Source of the DNA: JAFMKE01 sp037624485
GTDB lineage: Bacteria > Bacteroidota > Bacteroidia > Chitinophagales > UBA8649
NCBI GenBank assembly: GCA_037624485.1
Contig: JASJJC010000001.1
Coordinates: forward strand, 19,884-83,883
Length of the DNA stretch: 64,000 bases
Direction: 5' to 3'
Under the pieces are notes generated by a model, which worked only from the letters and a program-made list of their open reading frames with translations, searched no databases and had not been told where the DNA came from. Each line of letters begins with the position of its first letter. Within the stretch, counting starts at the first letter, position 1. The position numbers and the translations under genes are program-made. Of this stretch, positions 28,301-35,863 are shown in pieces.

Positions 28301-28472
28301 TGGCAAATTCCATAAAGAGAAAATTGTGATAAGTCCGCAAGATGTGGAATTTGTCCAGAATCAAATTATAAGTACTTATCAGAAGATAAAAGCATTAGAT
28401 TTTACGGGATGTGGCAAAGAGGATTGTACTTGGTGTGCAGGTGAGCTAGAACAACAACAAGAAGATATTTAG
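25314..28472 (+). CDS. UvrD/AddA-type DNA helicase fused to an iron-sulfur PD-(D/E)XK nuclease
   Basis: 1052 residues. The helicase core (about 1-680) has Walker A GPGTGKT at 35-41, LCLTYTDAG, the DEYQDTN Walker B, VVGDDDQSIYRFQGA, and VHSAKGLEYEYVFLIG. The C-terminal nuclease (about 780-1045) has CPLQFYY with Cys792, FGSAVHD, KIDKLE with Asp908, VDYKTG with Asp921 and Lys923, and a Cys triad at 1033, 1038 and 1041. One Cys before and three after the nuclease core is the four-cysteine iron-sulfur arrangement of AddB and Cas4. This points to double-strand break processing or RecBCD/AddAB-like work in a single chain. It is monocistronic and convergent with rnhB. Confidence 0.88.
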   Translation: MHSATFSFTDEYNKLNPAQKKAVETTEGPVLVVAGPGTGKTQILAARIGNILDKGLASSENILCLTYTDAGVTAMRKRLIKFIGAEAYKVNIHTFHSFCNKVIQDNPEMFGFGEMEPITDIEEIELLEKLIDGLKKDNVLKRWRGDLYYDVKRLKGLFSTMKRENFTADIIEKHIEEYIASLPEKKEYIYQTTRKDGSYKKGDLKQKLIDAEVKKYSSTIAAAKLFETYQKLKQEANRYDYDDMILDVMQAFQQNEWLLSRYQEQFQYFLVDEYQDTNGAQNEILRLLYSFWEKPNVFVVGDDDQSIYRFQGANLDNIVHFHQDTLAGLPIEEQKERVIVLKHNYRSTKEILQLSAESIEHNEERLVHQLKKLELDKNLDASGDVAQNNTIKPRLRIYPNPSHEIADVANQIIELKAKGVDLHEIGVLYYQHKQAEELQQCLNQKNIPVHTKKVINVLDERLTNNLLDVFRYIVDESRIAHSREDLLFNLLNYPFFNIKAIQVSRLSFELRESRYSNPKTTWREALMKLEKIFDEQSVQNIQEVAALTNKWQKDLQEKPVQLLFQTILDDLKVLDYIKKHREKVWLLQELKTIFDYIKQENQRRPNLSVAELLEGIDQLRKYKISLPFVKSSYAEEAVQMTTVHSAKGLEYEYVFLIGCGSSLWEKRKTNNRGFKLPEGLFEHVSDESRHEDLRRLFFVAITRAKQHLQISYFDHDLNGKELLASTLVTEIQENTDLLIEEKQLNDEEIFEFNILQLMQEKISPELIEENMLKKRLEKYAMSVTHLNNYLKCPLQFYYHNFIQIPQAKNEHMAFGSAVHDSIELLFKEMKERGDVFPSVVEFVEIGKKQMYKQQDSFTKKQYKQRLNYIENFFPAYYKEYINSWSKEVNFEKKMVAVYKDINLTGKIDKLEFDKNNVVLVDYKTGMFGNEKKPSLRGPKEALKPGKEPSFEDEFGGNYWRQAVFYKILIQNSTSIDQRNWSLERTEFDFVEPEPNTGKFHKEKIVISPQDVEFVQNQIISTYQKIKALDFTGCGKEDCTWCAGELEQQQEDI

Positions 28473-28513
28473 TAGGTGATGATCAGGCGCGCTTATTCGA
28501 ACCTACTCAGCGT

Positions 28514-29137
28514 TTAATCGTCTAAGTCTTCAAACAAACTTAAATTACTTCGATCGGGAAGTAGCTTGAAAGACCTTCGATGCAACTCGCATGGCCCAAA
28601 TTCATCTATCGCAGCTCGATGTATTTTCGTAGCATAGGCCATGTTTTTGTCCCAGCCGTAATGTGGAAATTTTTGATGAGCATTGAGCATAAACTTATCT
28701 CGGTAAGTTTTTGCCAAAATACTTGCAGCAGCAATAGATGCAAATTTACCATCCCCTTTAACAATGGTTTGATGTGGAATATTCTGGTATTGGTAGAATC
28801 GATTTCCATCTACAATAATGTGACCAAAAGAAGATTTTAATTGGTCTAATGCCAAATGCATGGCTAGAATGGAGGCCTTTAAAATATTGATTTCATCAAT
28901 CTTATTATGGTCAACAAAAGCCACAGCATAATCCAAAGCCTCACGCTCAACTACTTCCTTTAGAAGCGCTCTATTTTTCTTATTGATTTGCTTCGAATCA
29001 TTCAGTAATGGATGACTAAAGTCTTTTGGTAGAATGACTGCAGCAGCAACTACAGGCCCCGCTAAACAGCCTCTTCCTGCTTCATCACAACCGGCTTCAA
29101 TTTTGTCTTCAAGTAAAAAAGGGGCTAACATGTGCAT
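28514..29137 (-). CDS. rnhB: Ribonuclease HII
   Basis: 207 residues. The type 2 RNase H motif GCDEAGRGCLAGPVVAAAV near the N-terminus carries the first two acidic metal ligands. HIIVDGNRF supplies the third and KGDGKFASIAAASILAKTYRD the segment with the conserved residues that complete the site. It nicks RNA-DNA hybrids at ribonucleotides in DNA. An in-frame ATG at residue 3 is an alternative start. The minus-strand TAAGTTTG at 29158-29165 is a promoter match. Confidence 0.95.
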   Translation of the reverse strand: MHMLAPFLLEDKIEAGCDEAGRGCLAGPVVAAAVILPKDFSHPLLNDSKQINKKNRALLKEVVEREALDYAVAFVDHNKIDEINILKASILAMHLALDQLKSSFGHIIVDGNRFYQYQNIPHQTIVKGDGKFASIAAASILAKTYRDKFMLNAHQKFPHYGWDKNMAYATKIHRAAIDEFGPCELHRRSFKLLPDRSNLSLFEDLDD

Positions 29138-29157
29138 CTTTTAGTGTACATTCTTGG

Positions 29158-29165
29158 CAAACTTA
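29158..29165 (-). promoter_or_regulatory. -7 element upstream of rnhB
   Basis: The minus strand reads TAAGTTTG, 20 bases before the rnhB start. Confidence 0.45.
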
Positions 29166-29222
29166 CTACTTTGATGTGTACTAAAATAGCTCATCAGCCT
29201 AATTTCTACCAACACTTTCGTT

Positions 29223-29230
29223 TACCTTTG
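29223..29230 (+). promoter_or_regulatory. -7 element upstream of the flippase gene
   Basis: TACCTTTG matches TAnnTTTG, 55 bases before the TTG start at 29286. No clear -33 TTG is seen. Confidence 0.4.
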
Positions 29231-29285
29231 GTCAGTAACACGTTTCAGGAAAGCGTGATGAGTTAAAGATAATTGTATAAAAAGC

Positions 29286-30755
29286 TTGAGTAAACTTAAA
29301 CGTTTAGCTGGCCAGACGGCCATATACGGAATTAGCACAATCCTCGTGCGTTCATTGAACTGGTTGATAAATCCTTTTCACACCTATGTATTTGGCGAGA
29401 ATCAAAGTGACATGGGTATAATAGTTGAGCTATATGCATACGTTGCTTTTGTTAATGTTCTACTCATGTATGGCATGGAGACGGCTTTCTTTAGGTATGC
29501 TTCGAAAGATAAAGAGAATCACCAAAAGATATTTAGCACGGCTATGGTATCCTTGCTACTAACTACGGGTTTTTTCGTCATGCTCATCAGCTTGTTTTCT
29601 CAAAATATAGCTCGTGCATTATTGTACCCCAATTTATCACATATTGTGGTAATACTTTCATTTATTATTGGCTTTGATACCTTGAGTAATATCCCCTTTG
29701 CCAAGTTGCGCTTGGAGGGTAAGCCATTGCAATATGTGAAGATTAAACTAATCAATGTCTTAATTACGGTTGGCTTAAACTTCTTCTTATTGTACCCCTT
29801 GTTAAAAGGAAATCCCAAACTTTTCGGATTGCCTTTGCAAAATGAGCATGCCTTGTTGTATGTTTTCATAGCTAATCTTGCTGCTAGTGCGCTTACCTTT
29901 TTAATTTTTGTTCCTGATTTCATTCGAACGAAGTTTGAGTTTTGTAAGAAGACCTGGACGGATATGATGCGATACGGTTTGCCATTAATTGTGGTCGGCC
30001 TTGCCGGTATTGTTAATGAAACTATCGATAGGATACTCTTGAAGTATTTGTTGCCTCAAGAATCCTTAATGGAGCGGAATACTCAAGTCGGTATATATGG
30101 ATCGGTTTATAAACTAGCCATATTTATGAGTTTGGTGGTCCAAGCCTATCGAATGGGAGCAGAACCTTTCTTTTTTGGTCAAGCAAAAGATAAAGATGCA
30201 CTACCCACTATCGCCAAAGCCATGTCTTTGTTCGTAATTATGGGGATGACAATCTTCTTGGCGGTCTCCTTCAATCTCGATTGGATAATCCTGATTATCG
30301 AGGAAGGGTATAGAGGGGCTAAAGATATTGTGCCTATCTTACTGATGGCCTATCTTTTCTTAGGAATATTTTACAATTTATCGGTTTGGTATAAGTTGGG
30401 TGACAAAACTCATTATGCTATGGTGATTTCAATTGTTGGTGCGGGTGTAACAATTCTAATCAACGTAATTTTCATTCCTACTCACGGTTATTGGGCAAGT
30501 GCTTGGGCTACATTAGCCAGTTACTTGGTGATGACCATTATTTCTTGGCAATGGGGAAAAAAGTATTATCCAGTGCCTTATGATCTGGGTGTAGTATTCT
30601 TTTACTTATGCATTGGCTTAGGCTTTTTTGCCTTATCCAAATACATCGTTCCTGAGTCATTTACTGGGCAGCTTATATGGAAAAATGCCCTTTTGATATG
30701 TTTTATTGTTATCGCATTAGTAAAAGATGTTAATCCACTGCTTAAACAAAGATAG
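29286..30755 (+). CDS. Polysaccharide biosynthesis protein, MOP-superfamily flippase
   Basis: 489 residues from a TTG start, nearly all hydrophobic, with 12-14 predicted membrane segments. The N-terminal LAGQTAIYGISTILVRSLNWL and the central GLPLIVVGLAGIVNETIDR pattern match the oligosaccharide/lipid flippase (Wzx/MurJ-like) family that moves undecaprenyl-linked sugars or similar lipids across the inner membrane. The substrate cannot be told. The next gene, a sugar nucleotidyltransferase, is 42 bp downstream and has its own promoter match. MurJ itself is usually located elsewhere, so this is called only as a family member. Confidence 0.85.
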   Translation: MSKLKRLAGQTAIYGISTILVRSLNWLINPFHTYVFGENQSDMGIIVELYAYVAFVNVLLMYGMETAFFRYASKDKENHQKIFSTAMVSLLLTTGFFVMLISLFSQNIARALLYPNLSHIVVILSFIIGFDTLSNIPFAKLRLEGKPLQYVKIKLINVLITVGLNFFLLYPLLKGNPKLFGLPLQNEHALLYVFIANLAASALTFLIFVPDFIRTKFEFCKKTWTDMMRYGLPLIVVGLAGIVNETIDRILLKYLLPQESLMERNTQVGIYGSVYKLAIFMSLVVQAYRMGAEPFFFGQAKDKDALPTIAKAMSLFVIMGMTIFLAVSFNLDWIILIIEEGYRGAKDIVPILLMAYLFLGIFYNLSVWYKLGDKTHYAMVISIVGAGVTILINVIFIPTHGYWASAWATLASYLVMTIISWQWGKKYYPVPYDLGVVFFYLCIGLGFFALSKYIVPESFTGQLIWKNALLICFIVIALVKDVNPLLKQR

Positions 30756-30769
30756 CTGCATAAATAAAT

Positions 30770-30777
30770 TATATTTG
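30770..30777 (+). promoter_or_regulatory. -7 element upstream of the nucleotidyltransferase gene
   Basis: TATATTTG lies 20 bases before the ATG at 30798, in the short gap after the flippase gene. Confidence 0.4.
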
Positions 30778-30797
30778 ATTGTCTAAAAAACAGAACT

Positions 30798-31808
30798 ATG
30801 AAGATTATAATACCTATGGCAGGTTGGGGATCCAGATTAAGACCTCATACCTTAACAATTCCAAAACCAATGGTTCCTATAGCGGGTAAACCTATCGTAC
30901 AAAGATTGGTGGAAGGCTTGGTTGAATCTGTGGAGGGTTCTATTGAGGAAATCAATTTTATTATCCGAAAAGAATTTGGACAAGCCACCGAAGATAAATT
31001 ACAAGAGGTAGCTCGAGCCTTAAATACGAAATGTATTATCTCTTATCAAGAGAGTCCGGAAGGAACTGCCCATGCCATTTATTGTGCAAAGGAGAGCCTA
31101 GAAGGCAATGTGATTGTTGCATTTGCTGATACACTTTTTCGTACCGACTTTAAAATCGATGCCTCTAAGGATGGAGTGATATGGGTGAATAGAGTAGATG
31201 ACCCTAAGGCTTTTGGCGTAGTGAAGTTGGATGGCGATAATGTTATCAATGATTTCATCGAAAAACCACAGGAATTTGTTTCAGACTTAGCGATTATTGG
31301 AATTTATTATTTCAAGGATGGGGAGGCATTGAAAAGTGAAATTAAACATCTTTTGGATAATGATATTAGGGAAAAAGGAGAGTATCAGTTAACCAATGCA
31401 TTAGAAAATTTAAAAAAGAAAGGAGCGAAGTTTGTTCCAGGGGAAGTAACTGAATGGTTGGATTGTGGAAATAAAGCGGCTTGTATTTATACCAACGAGC
31501 GTGTATTAGAGCATGCACACGGGAATGAAGAACTATTGTATTCCAAGGATTTTAAACAAACACAAATCATCGAACCCTGTTACATTGGGAAGAATGTGGT
31601 GATTGAAAATGCTATAATAGGACCACATGTTTCGGTAGGAGAAGGGTCGATAATAAAAAATAGTATTGTTAAAAATTCTATAATTCAAACTGAAACAAGT
31701 ATAAATGGCGTTATATTGGAAAGGGCAATGATAGGCAACAAAGTGGAGCTTAGTTTAAGGGCTCGAGATTATAGCCTTGGAGATTATACAACAGTTAAAG
31801 ATGAATAG
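30798..31808 (+). CDS. Sugar-phosphate nucleotidyltransferase with left-handed beta-helix tail
   Basis: 336 residues. The pyrophosphorylase N-terminus is PMAGWGSRLRPHT with KPMVPIAGKPI, and the metal-binding AFADTLF is present. From about residue 255 hexapeptide repeats (IGKNVVIENAIIGPHVSVG) form a left-handed beta-helix as in GlmU and archaeal Glc-1-P thymidylyltransferases. The exact sugar and nucleotide are not decidable from sequence. The gene overlaps the next one (ATG 31801 inside its end) and opens an envelope operon of TPR, DUF4292 and EnvC-like genes. Confidence 0.87.
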   Translation: MKIIIPMAGWGSRLRPHTLTIPKPMVPIAGKPIVQRLVEGLVESVEGSIEEINFIIRKEFGQATEDKLQEVARALNTKCIISYQESPEGTAHAIYCAKESLEGNVIVAFADTLFRTDFKIDASKDGVIWVNRVDDPKAFGVVKLDGDNVINDFIEKPQEFVSDLAIIGIYYFKDGEALKSEIKHLLDNDIREKGEYQLTNALENLKKKGAKFVPGEVTEWLDCGNKAACIYTNERVLEHAHGNEELLYSKDFKQTQIIEPCYIGKNVVIENAIIGPHVSVGEGSIIKNSIVKNSIIQTETSINGVILERAMIGNKVELSLRARDYSLGDYTTVKDE

Positions 31809-33546
31809 AATAAAATATATACTTATTACACTTTGTTTTTTACAATTCAATTCGACCTACTCGCAAAAGAAAAGTAAAAATAAAAAAGCGGATAAGAATC
31901 AAGAGCAAATGGTAATTAGCCAAGCCATTTTGTTAAAAGCAGAGCGCTTGTTTTTTGATGGACAGAAAGCCAAACTAACCGGAGACCTTGACGAGGCTTA
32001 TGAGCAGTTTAGTGCTGCTGTAAAAATACATCCAAACTTGGATGCTGCATTCTATGAACTGGCTCAACTACAGCAGCTAGCAGAAGACTATAGTGGCGCT
32101 CAAAGGAATATGGAAAAGGCACTTGAGCTTTCTCCCAAAAATATATGGTATCGAATATTTTTGGGTGATTTATTAGCTTCTCAATTTGAATATGAGCAAG
32201 CTGCGAAAATCTATCATGCTCTACGTACTGACAACACTCAAGAATATGACTTTTACTTTCAGGAAGCATATTATCTGCTTTTGACTGACCAGCTCAAACA
32301 AGCGATCAGTGTTTACGATGAGATAGAAGCCGCTATCGGTGTGCAGGCTGAAGCGTCTTTGCAAAAACACAAGATATACGCTCGATTAAGTAAGCACGAG
32401 GAGGCGGAAGCCACGCTATTGAAATTAATCGATACGTTTCCAGCTGATCTCGAATTTAGAAATGAATTGGCCAATTATTATTTGATCAATGGGAACACGA
32501 AAAGAGCGGTAGAAACATTTGAAGAAATTTTAAAGATAAATCTGAATGATGTTTACGCATTAACCTCACTAGCCGATTACTATAAAACTATTGGTGATGA
32601 GAAGAGGGCAATAGAATATTCAGAAAGAGCTTTTGCTAACCCGGATATACCCATTGATGCAAAGATTTCAGTACTGTATAACTATATCCAATATTATGAT
32701 CAAAGAAAAGAACAAATTATAGAGGCATTTGATTTAGCGGATATTTTAATTCGAACTCACCCCAAAGAAGCAAAAGGATATGCCATAGCCGGTGATTTAC
32801 GAAATTTGGATAATAGTCCTGAAGAAGCCTTGTTTTATTATTATCAATCTTTGGAGCATCAACAAGACATCTTTACGGTATGGCAACAAATATTTTTTAT
32901 AAATAGCGATTTACAAAATTCTGATACCTTGATTAAATATACTGAATTAGCGAAGGAGTTTTTCCCCAATCAAGGATTAGTTTATTTTTTTAATGGTCTT
33001 GGGTATCAGCAAAAAAAGAACTATGCTCAAGCTGAAAAGGCGTATTCTCGAGGAATAAAAATGGCTGGAGATAATATAGAATTGAAGGCCCAATTATACG
33101 CTAATATGGGCGATGTTTACAATGAATTGAACAACTTTGAGGAAAGCGATAGGCATTTTGAAAAAGCTTTAGATATAAACCCAAGAAATGCATACGTACT
33201 AAATAACTACAGTTACTATCTATCGCTTCGTGGAGAGAATTTAAAAAAAGCGGAAGAATTGAGCTTTTTAGCTAATGAGATTGAACCAAACAATAGTTCA
33301 TTTTTGGATACTTATGCATGGGTGCTGTACAAATCAGAAAAATATAAGGATGCGAAAGAATGGCAAATGAAAGCAATTGATGCATCGGAAAACCCAAGCG
33401 CTACTCTTATGGAGCATTTAGGGGACATATTGTTTAAGTTAGGTGATGAAAAAAATGCTTTAGAAAAGTGGAAACAAGCTCTTGAACTCAGCGATGGTAG
33501 TGAGAAATTAGTAAAAAAAATTGCAGATAAAACATTGTATGAATAG
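31801..33546 (+). CDS. Exported TPR-repeat protein
   Basis: 581 residues from ATG 31801, giving a signal peptide (IKYILITLCFLQFNSTYSQ) directly before a lysine-rich linker. At least ten TPR units follow, for example AYEQFSAAVKIHPNLDAAFYELA, NYAQAEKAYSRGIKMAG and KNALEKWKQALELSDG (each shown by its core). TPR arrays bind protein partners. The position between a nucleotidyltransferase, a LolB-like lipoprotein and an EnvC-like protein suggests an envelope assembly role. It overlaps both neighbours by 8 bases (ATGAATAG in each case), so translation is coupled. Confidence 0.85.
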   Translation: MNRIKYILITLCFLQFNSTYSQKKSKNKKADKNQEQMVISQAILLKAERLFFDGQKAKLTGDLDEAYEQFSAAVKIHPNLDAAFYELAQLQQLAEDYSGAQRNMEKALELSPKNIWYRIFLGDLLASQFEYEQAAKIYHALRTDNTQEYDFYFQEAYYLLLTDQLKQAISVYDEIEAAIGVQAEASLQKHKIYARLSKHEEAEATLLKLIDTFPADLEFRNELANYYLINGNTKRAVETFEEILKINLNDVYALTSLADYYKTIGDEKRAIEYSERAFANPDIPIDAKISVLYNYIQYYDQRKEQIIEAFDLADILIRTHPKEAKGYAIAGDLRNLDNSPEEALFYYYQSLEHQQDIFTVWQQIFFINSDLQNSDTLIKYTELAKEFFPNQGLVYFFNGLGYQQKKNYAQAEKAYSRGIKMAGDNIELKAQLYANMGDVYNELNNFEESDRHFEKALDINPRNAYVLNNYSYYLSLRGENLKKAEELSFLANEIEPNNSSFLDTYAWVLYKSEKYKDAKEWQMKAIDASENPSATLMEHLGDILFKLGDEKNALEKWKQALELSDGSEKLVKKIADKTLYE

Positions 33547-34285
33547 ACTTTTACCTTTTTTATTACTTGTCTTTGTTCTCGCTTGCAAGAGCACAAGTGA
33601 AATTAGTAGTTCTGCTGGAAAAAAGATGAGTGCCAAGCAATTGTCTAAACAAATGCTTGCCGCTAACTATGAATTCGATTTTTTACAAGCTAAAGCGCGT
33701 ATAAAATTTGATGATGGTGCAATTAATCAAAGTTTTACGGCAAATATTCGAATAGAAAATAACTCGACCATTTGGATTTCATTAACTGGACCATTTGGAA
33801 TTGAAGGAGCAAGAGTGTTGATGACTGAAGATAGGATACAGATTATTGATCGCTTGAATAACAAATACTATGATGAGGAGTACACCTTTATCGATCAATA
33901 TTTATCGTTTCAAACCAGCCTTCTTTTCCTTCAAAAATTAATTGTAGGCAATATCTTTCAAGATGAGTTGAGTAAGTATAAAGTGTTGTTGGATCACGAG
34001 AATTACGTTATTAATAATGATTATAATGGTTTAGATGCAAAGTATACAATTTCGCCAAATTTTAAGTATCGCAGGGTAGAAATGGATGAGAAATTTGGGA
34101 GTAGGAACATTGAAATGGACTTCAATGAGTATAAATTTATAGATAAGCAGTTATTTGCAATGCTTAGAAATATCCATTTTTCTGAAAATGGAAAGGATGT
34201 CTTTATTGAAATGAATTTTTCAAAAGTAAAGAAAGAAAACGCTTTAGAATTTCCATTTAATGTACCAGATAGGTTGAAAAACTAG
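33539..34285 (+). CDS. DUF4292 lipoprotein, LolB-like fold family
   Basis: 248 residues from ATG 33539. The lipobox VFVLAC gives a lipidated Cys near residue 16. The mature part starts with a long helix (KQLSKQMLAANYEFD) and then beta strands with ARIKFDDGAINQSFTANIRI and STIWISLTGPFGIEGARV, the pattern of the Bacteroidota DUF4292 family. That family is thought to share the half-barrel fold of LolA/LolB lipoprotein carriers. A role in lipoprotein or envelope transport is inferred only. It precedes the EnvC-like gene by 6 bp. Confidence 0.8.
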   Translation: MNRLLPFLLLVFVLACKSTSEISSSAGKKMSAKQLSKQMLAANYEFDFLQAKARIKFDDGAINQSFTANIRIENNSTIWISLTGPFGIEGARVLMTEDRIQIIDRLNNKYYDEEYTFIDQYLSFQTSLLFLQKLIVGNIFQDELSKYKVLLDHENYVINNDYNGLDAKYTISPNFKYRRVEMDEKFGSRNIEMDFNEYKFIDKQLFAMLRNIHFSENGKDVFIEMNFSKVKKENALEFPFNVPDRLKN

Positions 34286-34291
34286 ATTTAA

Positions 34292-35551
34292 ATGCAAAAT
34301 CGATTCCCCATAAAATCAATTTTTCTAAAATTACTTTTACTTGCGTTATTATTTAACGGCGCTTACCAGGTTTCTTACGCTCAACCCAACAAGAAAGCGA
34401 ACTTACAAAATCAATACAAGAAATTACAAAATGATATAAAACAAATCGAAACTTTAATTGCCAGTACTCAGGCAGAAAAATCGAATTCTTTAGATCAGTT
34501 GAAATCTATTAATTCTAAAATAAATGTTCGACAGAGTTTAATTAACAATATTAATTCTCAAGTTGAGTTTATTCAAAAAAACATACAGAATAAGCAGGAA
34601 GTAATTACATCTTTAGAAATGGATATTCTTCGCTTAAAAGAAGAGTATGCCAATATGGTTTTGAATGCATACAAGAACAAGTACAATGCAACAAATGCAT
34701 TAAGTTTTTTGTTTTCCTCAGACAGTTTTAACCAAGCGATTCAACGCTTTACTTACATTAGAAGTTATGCAAAAACTCGCCAAAATCAGGCGAGTTTAAT
34801 CGAAAAGACCATCGAGGACTTGAATGTAAAGATTCAAAAGTTAGATGAAGAGAAGAATGCGAAAGAGTCTTTTCTGAATGAGGAGAAAAAGCAAAGACTT
34901 GCATTTGAGGCAGAGAGATCAATTAAGAGTGAGTTGATTGCTAAGCTTCAAAGTGATGAGGAGAGACTGAAGCAGCAAGTCAATAATAAAAATCAAGCCG
35001 CTCAAGCCTTGAATAATCAGATTCAAAAAATTATTGAGGAAGAAATAAAGTTAGCGAAAGAAAAGGCCGCGAAGGAGGCCGCTGATAAAGGTGAGCCCGC
35101 TCCAGCTAAAGGATTATCCTTAACTCCAGAGGAACAACAATTGTCCAATGATTTCATCAATAATCTGGGTAAATTACCTTGGCCAGTCGCTAAAGGCTTT
35201 GTGATAAGTAAGTTTGGAAAACATGAGCATGAAAGCGTGAAACACGTGTATACGAATAATAATGGAGTAGATATCAAAACTGAAAAGGATGCATTAGTGA
35301 GAGTGGTATTTTCAGGAACTGTGGTTAACTCATTTTACCTGCCTTCAACTCAAAACTCGGTAATTGTTAAGCATGGAGAGTATTATTCGGTCTATTCTAA
35401 TTTAAAGATTGTCTCGGTTATTGCAGGGGAAAAACTAAATACCAAACAAAATATAGGAGTTGCTTATACCGAAGGTAGCACGAGTAAAGTCCATTTGGAG
35501 ATTTGGAAAGGTATGGAAAAAACTAACCCTGAGCTATGGTTGGCTCGCTAG
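34292..35551 (+). CDS. EnvC-like murein hydrolase activator, degenerate M23 domain
   Basis: 419 residues: a signal peptide, two long coiled coils (about residues 30-110 and 165-255), then an M23/LytM domain from about 300. In active LytM the zinc site is HxGxD, an HxxL histidine and HxH. Here they read NNNGVDI, VYSNL and KVHLEI, so at least two ligand or catalytic histidines are replaced. This is the arrangement of EnvC, which does not cut peptidoglycan but activates amidases during cell separation. The amidase partner is not in the window. It belongs to the operon with the DUF4292 lipoprotein. A weak ATTAAC/GTTAAT hairpin at 35558-35576 separates it from tatA. Confidence 0.85.
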   Translation: MQNRFPIKSIFLKLLLLALLFNGAYQVSYAQPNKKANLQNQYKKLQNDIKQIETLIASTQAEKSNSLDQLKSINSKINVRQSLINNINSQVEFIQKNIQNKQEVITSLEMDILRLKEEYANMVLNAYKNKYNATNALSFLFSSDSFNQAIQRFTYIRSYAKTRQNQASLIEKTIEDLNVKIQKLDEEKNAKESFLNEEKKQRLAFEAERSIKSELIAKLQSDEERLKQQVNNKNQAAQALNNQIQKIIEEEIKLAKEKAAKEAADKGEPAPAKGLSLTPEEQQLSNDFINNLGKLPWPVAKGFVISKFGKHEHESVKHVYTNNNGVDIKTEKDALVRVVFSGTVVNSFYLPSTQNSVIVKHGEYYSVYSNLKIVSVIAGEKLNTKQNIGVAYTEGSTSKVHLEIWKGMEKTNPELWLAR

Positions 35552-35601
35552 ATGCCTATTAACAATTTTAGTTAATATTCCCTTTTCTAAGTAAATCCTT
35601 G

Positions 35602-35609
35602 TAATTTTG
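35602..35609 (+). promoter_or_regulatory. -7 element upstream of tatA
   Basis: TAATTTTG lies 19 bases before the tatA ATG at 35629. Confidence 0.4.
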
Positions 35610-35628
35610 TTAATAAATCATTTGAATT

Positions 35629-35853
35629 ATGAATACAATGTTATTGTGGACACCAGGTGTAGGAGAAATAGTTGTAATAGCGCTTGTCGTGTTATTATTG
35701 TTTGGAGGTAAAAAAATACCTGAGTTAATGAAAGGCTTAGGAAGTGGTGTAAGAGAATTCAATTCGGCTAAAAACTCTATCAAAAACGAGATTGAAGATG
35801 GGATGAAAGAGCCAAAAAGTGAAGTAAAACCTGACCCAAAAGAGACGGAGTAA
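35629..35853 (+). CDS. tatA: Sec-independent translocase protein TatA
   Basis: 74 residues. A short N-terminal membrane helix (GVGEIVVIALVVLLLFGGKKIPEL, with the FGGKKIPEL hinge) is followed by an amphipathic helix (MKGLGSGVREFNSAKN) and a charged tail. This is the TatA/B/E pattern, and the length fits TatA. It forms the pore of the twin-arginine export system that moves folded proteins. tatC is not in the window. gatA follows after 10 bp. Confidence 0.92.
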   Translation: MNTMLLWTPGVGEIVVIALVVLLLFGGKKIPELMKGLGSGVREFNSAKNSIKNEIEDGMKEPKSEVKPDPKETE

Positions 35854-35863
35854 GAGCTTTTTA

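Noticed and set aside
28472..28506. AGTAGGT ... ACCTACT inverted repeat containing TTCGAA, looking like a tRNA T-arm
   Set aside because: No acceptor, D or anticodon stem can be built around it and no CCA-compatible end exists; it is a weak hairpin between convergent genes at most.
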